A stretch of DNA of 64,000 bases from Lunularia cruciata (GCA_948567375.1 OX419759.1:25087493-25151492); one strand, 5' to 3'; positions 22,211 through 33,000 are shown, counted from the first letter of the stretch. A program made the numbers and translations. The notes: generated from the sequence alone by a model not told the origin.

Positions 22211-22540
22211 TACAGTCCGGGACCATGGCAGCATCAGTTTTAGCTTTTAGTGGTGCAGTGACTTGGCCTGGTGACTTGTTGGAGTGGAACGCCCATGTAG
22301 AGGATACTCCAGTACCAGAGGAGATCACTCGGCTTTGGAGTACGAGTGGGATCGTTCCATCCACTTTGGATGTTCCATTGTGGAGTTCAGAGGAGGTATT
22401 GCAGTAGTATGCAGATTAGTTGGTGCAATAGGCTTGGAGTGGAGCCTTCATACCATCAAGAGATGAGTGTGAGGATGAGCCTCCAAAGGCGATTGCTTTG
22501 ACACCTCTAGATACCACACTCATTGCTTAGCAGTATCCAG

Positions 22541-23480
22541 TAGAGGGGATATGCCTATTGGAGTTGTTTGGTGGGATTAGCACTAGACTAGCTACGGTGT
22601 TATAGGCGGGTATCCGAGTACAACGGTACTTGTATGTAGAGAGGGATGAGACTGCTAGGCAATTCTCTCTACATCATGTGGCACACTTGGCCTATCGGTA
22701 TCCGGAGTTATTATCGATGTCAGTAGTCAGAGGTTACCAGAAGGCCCTACAAGGAGAATTTCCTTACTGGGAGCGCATGACCTAGAGAGACATGAGCCTA
22801 TTCAATTGGTGATTTTTGGATGGCCATGTCAGGGACATACACGTGCTGGTAGAGGATTGGGTCTTTAGGATCCTTGTTTTGGTGTGTTTTGGGAGATGTT
22901 ACAGATACTACAACATCTCAAGGTTCATCAGTCTGTTTCTCTAGCTTACCTTTTAGAGAAAGTTCCTTTGATGGGTGATTCTTGCACTATAGTGTGGTGA
23001 GTACACATCAGGTCCATTCTTGGATGGGACCTGCTATATTTTTAGATGCAGCCAGAGTGGGATCATGGGCTCATCGTCTTTGTCTTTGGTGGACAAACCT
23101 CTTACCCAGAGAGGTTCTACAGCGCGCTTATGATGGGATTCAACGACTTGACCACATCCTTGTTGATAATATCTTGGATGTTGGGCGTCAGTCTCAGACA
23201 GTGGTAGTGGCTGATAGGTCACCTATGGCAGTGGTGAACCTAGTTGGACAGCCTAGAGCCCCATTTCCCACACTCATGAGTTTCCCAAGCTCTCATGCTT
23301 TTCGAGAGGGAGGACCTAGACTTGTTTGGGACTCACAGTTATAGCAGTTGGTGGAGCCCAACGCTGATGAGAGAGAGCAGGCGATGGGTTTTTGCACTGA
23401 TATTACCGCTGTTCCAGTAGTGTCAGAGGCATCCAGGCGTCAGGTGTTAGGTCAGGCTATGGAACTGAACTATTTGACCT
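22541..23480 (+). pseudogene. Element E cytosine-5 DNA methyltransferase domain
   Basis: A C5-methyltransferase-type domain between protease and RT. It would transfer a methyl group from S-adenosylmethionine to cytosine in DNA. Motif I is LLELFGGIST (22,554-22,583; SAM binding). Motif IV with the catalytic cysteine is GWPCQGHTRAG (Cys codon 22,827-22,829). The motif VI position is LLEKVP near 22,950-22,967, where the usual Asn of E-N-V is Lys. A motif VIII-like block is AHRLCLWWTNL (about 23,070-23,100). The C-terminal part has FPTLMSFPSSHAFREGG and the motif X-like LGQAMELN (about 23,450). Stops at 22,603, 22,783 and 22,868 and a frameshift near 22,985 inactivate it. Length, about 310 aa, is that of a compact catalytic domain. 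Confidence 0.85.
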
Positions 23481-23860
23481 AGATTGTGAGCCTTGGCTTG
23501 GCAGAGCAGCGTAGGATGCGCTTGATAGGCATCACCACTCGGACACTTGTGAGCCCTATGCCTATCAAGATGATTCAGGCACATGCTGGGGGCGATGGAC
23601 CAAGTGGACATGGTATTCTTGGGACACATCCAGTAGCTACTAAGGAGAGTGGTCTACTTGGAGTCCATCTAGGTGAGCGTGTGCTACTTGGATTACACCC
23701 TTGGTCCACATGGGATGCAGCTAGAGGACATGTGGAGCTTGCAGCCAGAGTGGAGGGAGTTTTTTGCACAGAGGTTGGGACCTCTAGTAGTCAGGAGCAT
23801 GACACTATTGCTCCCAAGGGCCCAGTGTAGCAGTCAGTCAGTACGTCTTCCATTCCTACT
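23481..23860 (+). other. Linker between methyltransferase and RT of element E
   Basis: Coding-like but frame-shuffled sequence, e.g. SLGLAEQRRMRLIGITTRTL then GVFCTEVG. It is part of the long polyprotein spacer; no domain is recognised. A Glu/Arg-rich run (LTGEERRRVWRFLRSH, about 23,900-23,950) leads into RT. Confidence 0.5.
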
Positions 23861-23869
23861 ACAGTTACA

Positions 23870-24900
23870 AAGGATACTTGGGAGCCAGATCTTGGACCCA
23901 AGCTTACTGGAGAGGAAAGACGGAGGGTTTGGAGGTTCTTGAGGAGCCACACGAGTTGTTTTGCCTTCAATATGAAGGATTTGGGTGCTCTAAAGGGACC
24001 TGGTATACGGATTGAGCTGACTAGCAACACACCAGTTTTCTGACGTCCTTATTGATATAGTGAGATGGAGAGGACATTGATTCAAAGCCGGAGTAGTGAC
24101 CTTTTTGAGGCTGGTTTGGTGGAGATTTCACATGGAGAGTATGCATCAGCAACAATGATGCCAGCCAAGAAGGATATGCATGGCAACTACACAAATAGGT
24201 GGATGTGTGGAGATAACCGTCCTATCAACCGACAGACCAGTGCTGATCGGTATGCCATGCCCACACCAGAGGAGATTTTTGATGCAATTGGGCATGCAAA
24301 GATCTTTAGTACTTTGGATCTTTGAGTAGGATATCATCAGTTGCCAATCAAGGAGGAGGATAAGTCCAAGATAGCATTTGGGCTATTGATCCTCATAGCA
24401 AGGATGTGTTATATCAGTGGAGGTTCTTACCATTTGGGTTAAAGAACGCTCTTGCTGAGTTCCAGGGTCATGGATAGGATCCTAGCTGGATTGGATTTTG
24501 CTCGGTGCTATATTGATGACATTTTGGTTTATAGCACTACTGTGGAAGAGCATGAGAGACAGTTGTTGGAGGTGTTTGAGAGGTTGAGATCTCATGGACT
24601 CAAATTATATCCTAGGAAGTGTAGGTTCTTCCACAAGCAGGTTGAGTATTTGGGTCACACTATCTACCCCGGAGGACTTGGTGTTCAGCAGACCAAGGTG
24701 GAGGCTATTGCACGTATTCCTTGGCCTATGGATGTGAGTAGAGTGTGAGCATTCCTTGGGTTGGTGAACTTCTATTGCCGCTATGTTAGAGGATTTAGTG
24801 CCATTGCCAAGGCCTTGATGAAGCTGACCAAGCTTACATAGGAGTGCTGTTGGGGAGATGAGCAGGAGAGAGCTTTTGTAGAGCTCAAGGAGAGGTTGAC
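23870..24900 (+). pseudogene. Element E reverse transcriptase
   Basis: RT blocks in order: FEAGLVEISHGEYASATMMP (about 24,105), WMCGDNRPINRQT, PTPEEIFDAIGHAKIFSTLD (stop after it at 24,325), the FRFLPFGL-like region at about 24,420, then the palm box CYIDDILVYSTTVEEH with Tyr-Ile-Asp-Asp codons at 24,509-24,520, and VEYLGHTIYPGGLGV. The thumb region with FLGLVNFYCRYVRGFS is in the next frame after a stop at 24,746. The catalytic D-D pair is intact but the frame is broken at least four times. Confidence 0.88.
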
Positions 24901-25330
24901 ATCTGCTCCTATTTTGAGGAGACCAATCAGGGGATGACCATTTCAAGTTCACACTGATTGGAGTATGTTGGGGCTTGGAGCGGTGCTCACCCAGCATGAT
25001 GATGAGGGGAAGGAGTTTGTGGTGGCCTATGCTAGTCGCTCCAACAATTCAGCAGAGGCAAAGTATAGTTCATATGAGGGAGAGTGCTTGGCAATAGTTT
25101 GGGCAATAGCACATTTCTGATGTTACCTATTTGGTAACCCCTTCACTCTCATCACTGATCATCAGCCATTGAAGTGGTTGATGGAGTCCGACAAGCTTTC
25201 AAGGAAGCTTGCACTATGGGCTCTGATTTTATAGGAGTGTGATTTCACGGTTGTTCACAAACCTGGAGTGGTGAACCATGATGCAGATGGGTTGAGTAGA
25301 AACCCATGTCCCAGCCAGTAGGATCAGACC
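24901..25330 (+). pseudogene. Element E RNase H
   Basis: RNase H degrades the RNA of the RNA:DNA hybrid. Readable: [18 protein letters not shown] (first Asp), [20 protein letters not shown] (Glu), LITDHQPLKWLMES (second Asp), and the terminal HKPGVVNHDADGLSRNPCP. Stops near 24,937, 25,118 and 25,231 break the frame. Confidence 0.85.
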
Positions 25331-25609
25331 GGAGCACGTTGGCATGGTGAGACAGATGAGGAGATGGTGCAAGGTTGGCATGCATTGGCCTTTCTATGTA
25401 TATTTGTAGAAGCTTTGGTGATATCTCTCTCAGCGCATATAGGAGGAGTTATTGAGGTCATAGATCCAGAGAGTGAAGATATTGGTATAGTTCAGTGAGA
25501 CATTCATGATGATGTCTTGGTGATGGACTATCTTTGCATTGGTGTTGTGGGTGGCACAATTGGGGCCAAGGAGAGAGACCGTGTTCTTCAGTGAGCCAGA
25601 CGGTTCAGA

Positions 25610-26640
25610 TTGGAAGGTAGACACCTTTTGCATGTATGGGAGGATGGTAGAGTGCGGGTAGTACCACTTCCATCTCAGAGACCACAGTTGGTCCGTCATG
25701 CTCATGAGGAGCTAGGACATTTTGGAGTAAAGCGTACATATACCTTACTCCAAAGTCATTATTGGTGGCACGGTATGCAGACTAGGGTACATCAGTTTGT
25801 TGCCAGATGTGTGGTTTGTGACCAACTTAGAGCATCATTCAATGCTCCTACGCCACAGTTACACCCATTACCTATCATGGGATTGGGTTACCATTGGACT
25901 TTGGACTTTGCCAGACCATTATCGCTGACTGTGAGACATCATTGGTATGTTTTGGTGATGGTGGAGCCCTTCTCCAAGTGGATTGAGTTGGTGGCACTTC
26001 CTGACAAGTCTAGTGAAGGGACAGCTTACTCGTTCTTGGATCGAGTTCTTAGTCATTTTGGTGCACCAGCTGAGGTTCTGACTGATCAAGGTATAGAGTT
26101 TTTGGGGGAGTTTCAGGTCTTGTGTGACAAGGCTTTGATTGATCATTGTACTACATCCCAAGATCACCCTAAGGCCGATGGCTTAGCTGAGAGAGTGGTT
26201 CAGACAATGAAGAGAGGATTGTGAAAGTATGGTTTGCAGAGAGGCCACTTGGGAGATTGGGATCTCCAATTACCTTGGTTGGCCATGGGCTATCGGTTCA
26301 GCCGGCAAGCCTCCTTAGCATCCTTCTCTCCATACTTTCTACTCTATGGACGAGATCCAAATTTACCTGCAGCAATTTGTCGAGATGTTACTGTAGTTTT
26401 GGACTTGGATGACCCCAATGTATGGATGAGCGCATGTTCTCAACGGGCAGAGATCTTTCAAAGAGTGATGTCGATGGCCTTTGAGAACTTGGTGACTGCT
26501 CAGCATAGAAATATTTTATGCTATGCTACCATTCGAGGAGGAGGTTGTAGACCCTCGATCCGTCAATTTCATCCAGGCGACTCTGTATATCTACAGTAGA
26601 CAACACCAACGACACTTGATGTTTCTACAGGCCGCACTAT
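25610..26640 (+). pseudogene. Element E integrase
   Basis: The zinc-binding domain is readable in 25,690-25,830: HAHEELGHFGVKRTYTLLQS followed by CVVCDQLRASF. The core has Asp in HWTLDFARP (about 25,898), Asp in EVLTDQGIEFLGEF (about 26,080-26,110) and Glu in GLAERVVQTMKRG (about 26,185), a DD35E arrangement. The continuous frame is 25,610-26,224 (204 aa). Downstream the reading shifts to RQASLASFSPYFLLYGRDPN and then HPGDSVYLQ (about 26,570-26,598), the usual link to the C-terminal domain. A stop closes it at 26,597. Confidence 0.88.
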
Positions 26641-26800
26641 CTTGAGAGTGTGCAAGGTTTTGCCATCTGGAGTCCTTGTGTTAGAAGGACGTGATGGTGT
26701 TGTTTGGAAGGATCATGTTCGCAATTGTGTGCCATGCCACCTCCCAAACATTGATGGAACTATAGATCCAAGCTTAGCACTTGTACGTGCAGGCTTGAGG

Positions 26801-26934
26801 TGTATGTTATGTGGCTCTTCTGGTGGAGCTGCTACTATGTTAGTGTGTGATAGTTGTTTGAGAGGATGGCATATGGCATGTATGACTCCTCCCTCACGGT
26901 GGTTCCTCAAGGATAGTGGTTATGTCCTAGATGT
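26801..26934 (+). pseudogene. Element E C-terminal PHD-type zinc finger
   Basis: At the place where chromoviruses carry a chromodomain, E has a C4HC3-type finger: CMLC at 26,801-26,812, then CDSC, WHMAC with the His ligand, and TPPS. The last Cys-x2-Cys pair is read in the neighbouring frame at 26,923-26,934 (preceded by a Trp-Leu), so a small indel lies near 26,900. PHD fingers read histone H3 tails; by analogy with chromodomains this one could guide integration to certain chromatin. It is preceded by a TILRVCKVLPSGVLVLEGRD segment. Confidence 0.8.
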
Positions 26935-27097
26935 ACTTGACCTATAGCTAGTTCATTCTTTATATGGTATAGATTGCAGACAGGCGACTAACGATAGGGC
27001 TCTATAGCACCCGGCCTCTTGATCTTTGCCATTAGAGGGTATACCATATACTTAGAGTAGATGGCTATCTGGAGTTAGAGGAACCTAACCGCCAGCT

Positions 27098-27108
27098 AGG
27101 GGGGCGAT
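27098..27108 (+). other. Element E polypurine tract
   Basis: The run aggggggcgat immediately precedes TGTGGCACTTTAG. G-rich tracts of this form adjoining a TG are typical 3' LTR borders, and this fixes the LTR start at 27,109. Confidence 0.8.
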
Positions 27109-27766
27109 TGTGGCACTTTAGAGTCTATGTATGACTTATGTGTGAGTTGTGCTTCTATAGTGTATGATGTTGACAGCGATGTATGTTGTGTAGCGATGTA
27201 TATACACACAACACCTGTCAGGCCATTTGTAGTGCCGCATCTAGATTGCTCGGACACTGGAGTTCCAGTGATAGTAGTTAGAGTTATTTCAGCAGTTTCT
27301 CAGAGACTACTTTCTGACCGTCAAATTTTGTGTTTGGGTACTGACTTCACGGTGGGGCCCACTGTCACTTTCCACCATTTACACCATCGAGTGTACCGTC
27401 AGCAGGACCGTTAGGGTTTCAGAGCTAGCTCAAGTCCAGGGGGTATAGTTTCAAAGTGAGCTCCACAGAGCTGACTTCTCTGATGTTGAGCCTTTGAGTT
27501 CCTGGCTATGGTGGACAGAGACCGGTGAGCATCACCTGGATTCTCTATGCTTGAGTAATCTCTTGGCTTGACTGTAATCAATGCCCAGTTTTTGGCAGTT
27601 TATAGAGTGAAGATCAAGTACTGATCTGAGTTGAGTTGAGAGTGGTAAGCAATCTGATTATTGTGGCACTTTAGAGTCTATGTATGACTTATGTGTGAGT
27701 TGTGCTTCTATAGTGTATGATGTTGACAGCAATGTATGTTGTGTAGCGATGTATATACGCACAACA
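27109..27766 (+). repeat. Element E 3' LTR, with a second copy of its first 103 bp
   Basis: Made of a segment a (27,109-27,211, TGTGGCACTTTAG...CACAACA), a segment b (27,216-27,660, the counterpart of the 5' LTR) and a second copy a' (27,664-27,766) with only about two differences from a. After a' comes the putative target duplication. The 5' end of the element begins directly with b. See the finding on circular permutation. Confidence 0.8.
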
Positions 27767-27997
27767 AGGTTGTTATAGGTTCATTGGATCAGGGGGCGCC
27801 CCCCGATACAATGTCCTGTGTCATCATCTTTGTACTTCCTTCTGTCCAACCAGAGTCCTTCTAACTTTGACCGGAGGTTGACTTCAGGTTGACTCAAACA
27901 CACGATCCCTTTATGTCTTCCCCCTTTAACCCTCCTTTGGCTTTACCAACGCAGTTCTTCTTTAATACTCAAGAAAACAAAATATGTGGATACCACA
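27767..27997 (-). mobile_element. U2, 5'-terminal part (right of E)
   Basis: Read on the - strand it starts TGTGGTATCCACATATTTTG and continues with gtattaaagaagaac, the same 5' terminus as U5 (45,524) and U6 (52,194). It shows that U2 spanned E. It contains a 12-bp palindrome (gggggcgccccc) near 27,792. Confidence 0.8.
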
Positions 27998-30060
27998 ATG
28001 AACAAGGGTCTCAATATATCATATTCAAATTATAGGAATACAGATCTAAAATTCACTTGTACAAGAGGAATGTTGGGAAATCAAAAAGCAAAGTGATATT
28101 TATAATGAATGAGCTATCCGGCTCAAGAGCCCCTTGGATTAGATTTAGGATTAGATTTATTTGAAAGTGGTTACTTTAGATTTATTTTTTTCTAATTTGC
28201 CATGTTTGATAACATTGCATTCTTTGAAGAATTCAAAATTAAATTGAAAGTAATATTTTGTTATTATTTTGATATTATATTATTTGTGGTATTTTTATTT
28301 TTGATTATTGTGAACTGGATTAGATTATTTGAACATGGTTACTTTTTAATTTGCTATGTTTTATAACGTTACATTATTTGGAGAATTAAAAATTTATGTT
28401 AATATTAATATTTTATTATTATTGTAATATCTTATTATTATAGTGATATTTTTAGTATCCTCAAACAAAAAAAAGTGGGCTTCTGGTTAATGTGATAATA
28501 TATTTTTAAGGAATTTTTCAATAATTAATTTAATTTCATAAAAAATAGGTTTGAATCCATTTCAATTTTATTTTTCCAGGTTTCTTCGCTTTAGGTTTAT
28601 GTACTCAACTATTCAAATATACATCAATTAAAGTAGAAACAGGCTGAAAAGTGAACTAAAAAATAATGAACTTGCCGATAGTTTTGGAAATAAGTGTAAT
28701 ATCACCAATATGAGCAATTTGCCGATCTTTTGCAAACTTTTGCAAATAAGTTCATATTATATTGTAACGAATTAATCAGGTTGAAGAGTGCAAAGAATTC
28801 ATACGATTAATATATTTCGAGTAGGTAGAAATTTTCATGCTAGTTAACTATGAAAAAGGTTTACATATAATTTTTACTAATATTCACAAATGATTTACAA
28901 TGGTTTTCTCACAAAAAATTTCATGCTAGTTAACTTGCAAAAGGTTCAAATTTGATTTTCACCAATATTCACAAACGATATACAATGGTTTTCTCACAAA
29001 GGCATATCTCAATATACCGAGGTCCGATGCTTCAAAAAATTCCTAGCTGACATATTTTTAATTGGTGGCCACTATTTACTGCAACATTGAAGCCCGATGC
29101 TTCAAAAAACTTCGAGCTGACATATCATTAATTGGTGGCCATTCTTTACTGCAACATTGAATAGAGTAGCTAACAATAGATTTGATGTAGTGAGAAAAAG
29201 TCGAACAAAGGAATGAGTAAGAATGTGAGATTTGATCTAGTGAGAAAAAATCAAAGAGGATTAAGAATTAACAATTTTAGATTGGATGTTAGTGAGAAAA
29301 TCGACCAGAGGAAGAAGAAATCGACCAGAGGATTAAGAACTAAGAAAGAGGTATTACCTTCTTTGTCCGGAAAGGGATTTCAAAGGTCTCTTCACAGTGC
29401 ATACCATACATCAAACTTAGTAATCCAAAATGCACCTAATAAGGTAATTCGAGAAACATTGTAATTGCGGCCACAATGCGGCCACAATGCGACGTGACAT
29501 ACGTTTCTTCATAGCGTAGCGTACATTCCATCAAAGATCGAGTTTGGAGGGTATATTTCCTCGCAATTACAATTAGTCTTATTTCATCGAATATGCAGTT
29601 TGGAAAATGTTAGAAATGATGCGGGTGGAAGTATCTGTCTTAAATTATAATTATCAAAAATCTGTAATTTTCAACTTCAAAATCGAATTTCATCCGCGTA
29701 AACACGAGGATTCCAGACTATAATTTCAGGACAACCGGCTCTAATCTATGACTTCCTCTTGCAATCGCCTTCCATTCACGTAGACATAGTGAACTATAGT
29801 TTTATAATCATCACAAAACCAACTGTTAAGCTATACTCTTTTTCGTCCAATCGACTTTCATGAGCGTTATCAAAATAGTGAATTACAGTTCCAGACTATA
29901 GGGATCGCCTTCCTTTATCCAGGAATAGAAGACATTGATTTAAAATTCAACGTGGCTGTCGAGTTTTACCTTAACGAGAAATGGCTACCCTATTCTTTGT
30001 TCACTCCTCCATTCAAGCTTGGCTTAGCTGCGAATGGAGTAGGCGGTTCTTTATGATGAT
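27998..30060. other. Intergenic, no gene recognised
   Basis: AT-rich sequence with no supported coding region. It contains two local tandem duplications: about 84 bp twice at 28,834-29,000 (tttcatgctagttaac units) and about 68 bp twice at 29,025-29,160 (cgatgcttcaaaaaa units). An 83-codon frame at 29,213-29,464 has no recognisable features. Confidence 0.6.
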
Positions 30061-30071
30061 ATGATGAGTTC

Positions 30072-33000
30072 CTATTCGCCTCCAAGCAAAAGCTTGGAAA
30101 CAGACCAGTTCAAAGATTCCAGTTTCGTGTCTTTACTTGCCTCGAGTAGACCGGGTAATAGACGCTTTGGTATATCGGGTACGTCGGGCAACAAACGCTT
30201 TGGTATCTCGGGTACCTCGGGCAACAGACGCTTTGGTATCTCGAGTACCTCGGGTAACAGACGCTTTCGTATCTCGGGTAACAGTCGCTTTGTCCCGCGT
30301 CTCGACAGCAGTACCTTCATTATCTTCTCGCGCAGAGTTCCTGGCACGGCAGGAGGCTGACTGAAAGGTTTGGTTTCGATGTAGTCCCTTACATCTTCGA
30401 TCCCGACTAGGCCACTTAGATATTCTTTTGAGTTCAACTGCATAACAAACTTTGATAGATTCAACACCCACCCTCGCAGTACTTCATAACAAACTCTGAT
30501 AGATTCAACACCCACCCTCGCAGTACTGCATAACAAACTTTGATAGATTCAACACCCACCCTCGCAGTTGTACTGCATAATAAGTCTTCGATCCCGACTA
30601 GGCCACTTAGGTATTCTTTGAGTCCAACTGCATAACAAAGTTTGATAGATTCCACTTAGATATTCTTTGAGTCCAACTGCATAACAAACTTTGATAGATT
30701 CAACACCCACCCTCGCAGTTGTACTGTATAATAAGTCTAAATTAAAACGATGCATTCGCTGCACAAATATGGGCAATAAAGACAAACAGAATGTTTCGAC
30801 CCCACACCCGGAATGTCTCCCCTCGAGAAACGACACAAACTTGAATATAATAGGAAAGAATAATAACATTTCCCCTTGAGAAACTGGAATATAAAAAAAA
30901 AAAGAAAAAAGGAATGAATAATAATATTTTCCCTGGGGAATCTACACGAAGCTGGAATATAATAGGAGTGAATAATATTATGTACATCAGGCGTAAACCT
31001 TTATCAAAATCGCTTTGGTAAACATGCTAGTGTTTCAGATTTAACTTTTAAGAACAATACGGAGCAAAGCTACGAAATCACGTAGGTTAAGAGCAAAACA
31101 AGACCCCCAAGGAAACCAATCTTCTAAGTAGTTTTTCAAGTTGAGAAGGAGGTCCGGTCTGAGTTACCGAGTGTTCGATCCTTCTCATCGGGAAACTTGT
31201 AAGACTTCGGGCAAATCACCGTGTGCAACTTCTCATATACAAGAACACAAGTCAGAATGGTCAGAATGATAACTCATAGCTTCCTGTTCCGCGACCATAT
31301 ACAAGCATCATGAGTATTGTACTCAGCTTCATCGCCACCAACACAACTTCCGAAAGCAACCTCCCTGACCCAAGCTAATATGCATCAAAGTGACATAAAC
31401 CAAACTGATTATACCAACCCAAAAGAGAAATTATAACTCACAGGATTTCCTAGTGCTCTGTATTCGGTGTCGTCGACAAGAACCGTGTTCCAAGGACCGA
31501 AGTCCTTACCTATACATGAGAGAGGGTCTGTGTTGTCCCACAATTTCGAGAGCTCTTTCAAGTATATGTGCTTGTCTCCTTTCTCAGGATCTGGAAGACC
31601 AGTGTCCATGCAATGTTCTTGATCCTGCACAGTCATAGCTGAGTTACAGGAGCAGAGGACATTATGCATTTGATTCTTACCCCATAAGCCGGATCGTTCT
31701 GCCCCGTACACTGGTGACTACAAATGCCGTACCTGAGGATTACGAAACTCCAGTCTCCTGTATGCATCTACGAAAAATACGGCATACAAAGCTACACTCT
31801 ACTTTGTAATATTTACTTGCACGAATTGGACCAAGAAGTGGCCAAGATGGCTAATGAACTCTCACGAAGCCTCAAGCGAAGAGTCGACAAAAGGGACCAC
31901 GGCGGCTACGAGGACGCCCATAACGAAGGCGTTCAGAGCGCTGACCCTGCAGGCGGAAATCATGACGGTCCGTAGAAAAGCCGCCCGGGTACTGTCCCCC
32001 ACTGATTGGAAGGACCCAACTACGCACGCGCATTTTACGTTCGATATGCGGGCAATTTCCTCCTAGGTATTGCCAGACCCAAGAAACTGGTGGTCACGGT
32101 CAAGAGTAGGATTGTGCATTCGCCCCCCCTTATTTCGGGAAATAGCGCGGAGCCACTAGGGATCGATGAAAGCTCAATCTAGTAAAATGGTGGGTTTTCA
32201 TAATTTTTATGGAGTAGTCAAGCAGGTTAAATTCCTGGAGTATCCAAGTGATATGCCTAGTTGGCTCCACAACCCTCGATTGATAGTTAACATATACCAT
32301 AGATCTCTTACCCATACGAAGGCCAGTTCATTGGCCTGTACATCGAAAAGTGAATCCACAAAGCATTTCACATTGTGCCTGCACATCACTGATACCAAGC
32401 TTAGGTCTGGCGGTCTTTTAGTCCTTGTGAGCATGTCTCCATCTTCAAACTGACGGGGATACGATGCCTCTAAACGTAAAGAGTTTCAGAACCTCCAAAA
32501 GACGCGCGCTTACCTGCGAGCAGCAGACCAGCCACCCACAACGAAGTTCTGCATACAGAACTCCAGGAACTCATCGCAACCTGGCCTCTTGTAACTTGCA
32601 GGAGGACTCGAAATGCCCGTGATTACTTACCATCGCACGTCGTCACTTTCGCTGGGGTATATTGCACGGACAATATCTTCAAAAGTCATCGAAGCATTGT
32701 ACTATATATACTTGAAATAAAATAGGCCATAATTCTCATAAAGAAAGGAAGTTCGCAATCTGTTAAGAATAGCACATTATTCTTACACCCCGTAAAATCC
32801 AAGTTCGAGAAGATTCGTACCAAATGCATTAGAGACAAACTTGAGATCAGAGGTTTAAGAGCATGAGAACTACCGTGGTGACAATGAATTATAATATCGC
32901 ACTTGTCACGCAAGTCTCGATACGAATCGTAGTTCTGGAGTCGCTTTGGTATATATTTCGAATAAAAAAGAAGGCCCTTGAGGCTCAGAATCAGCAACTT

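Larger units (their letters stand above)
17860..27766 (+). mobile_element. Ty3/gypsy element E with cytosine methyltransferase and PHD finger
   Basis: About 9.9 kb. Order on the + strand: partial LTR (17,860-18,317), leader, gag with two zinc knuckles, protease, C5-methyltransferase domain, RT, RNase H, integrase, PHD finger, polypurine tract, then a compound 3' LTR region (27,109-27,766). Six bases, aaggtt, occur on both sides (17,855-17,860 and 27,766-27,771), consistent with a target duplication inside U2. All genes are broken by stops and frameshifts. The combination of a DNA methyltransferase and a PHD finger in one gypsy polyprotein is the outstanding feature of the window. Confidence 0.88.

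Noticed and set aside
22982-23344. Separate gene for the 120-codon ORF in E
   Set aside because: It is the C-terminal half of the methyltransferase in a shifted frame and sits in the polyprotein order.
27216-27766. Alternative LTR definition for E (b followed by a', beginning TGTCAGGCC)
   Set aside because: It would leave the polypurine tract 100 bp away from the LTR and give a 5' LTR lacking its end; a PPT-adjacent start at 27,109 is better supported, though not proven.
29213-29464. 83-codon basic ORF
   Set aside because: No recognisable domain, no splice or start context, and it overlaps short local repeats; left as unassigned.
30061-30360. Plus-strand 99-codon ORF with GNRRFGISGTS-type repeats
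   Set aside because: It is the antisense of the minisatellite exon; the - strand reading continues a recognisable phosphatase-domain end, so the + strand frame is a shadow.
31724-31975. A real 83-codon gene on the + strand
   Set aside because: Its first part has no homology and its second part is one of three frames of the maturase-like fragment; it is a pseudogene piece.
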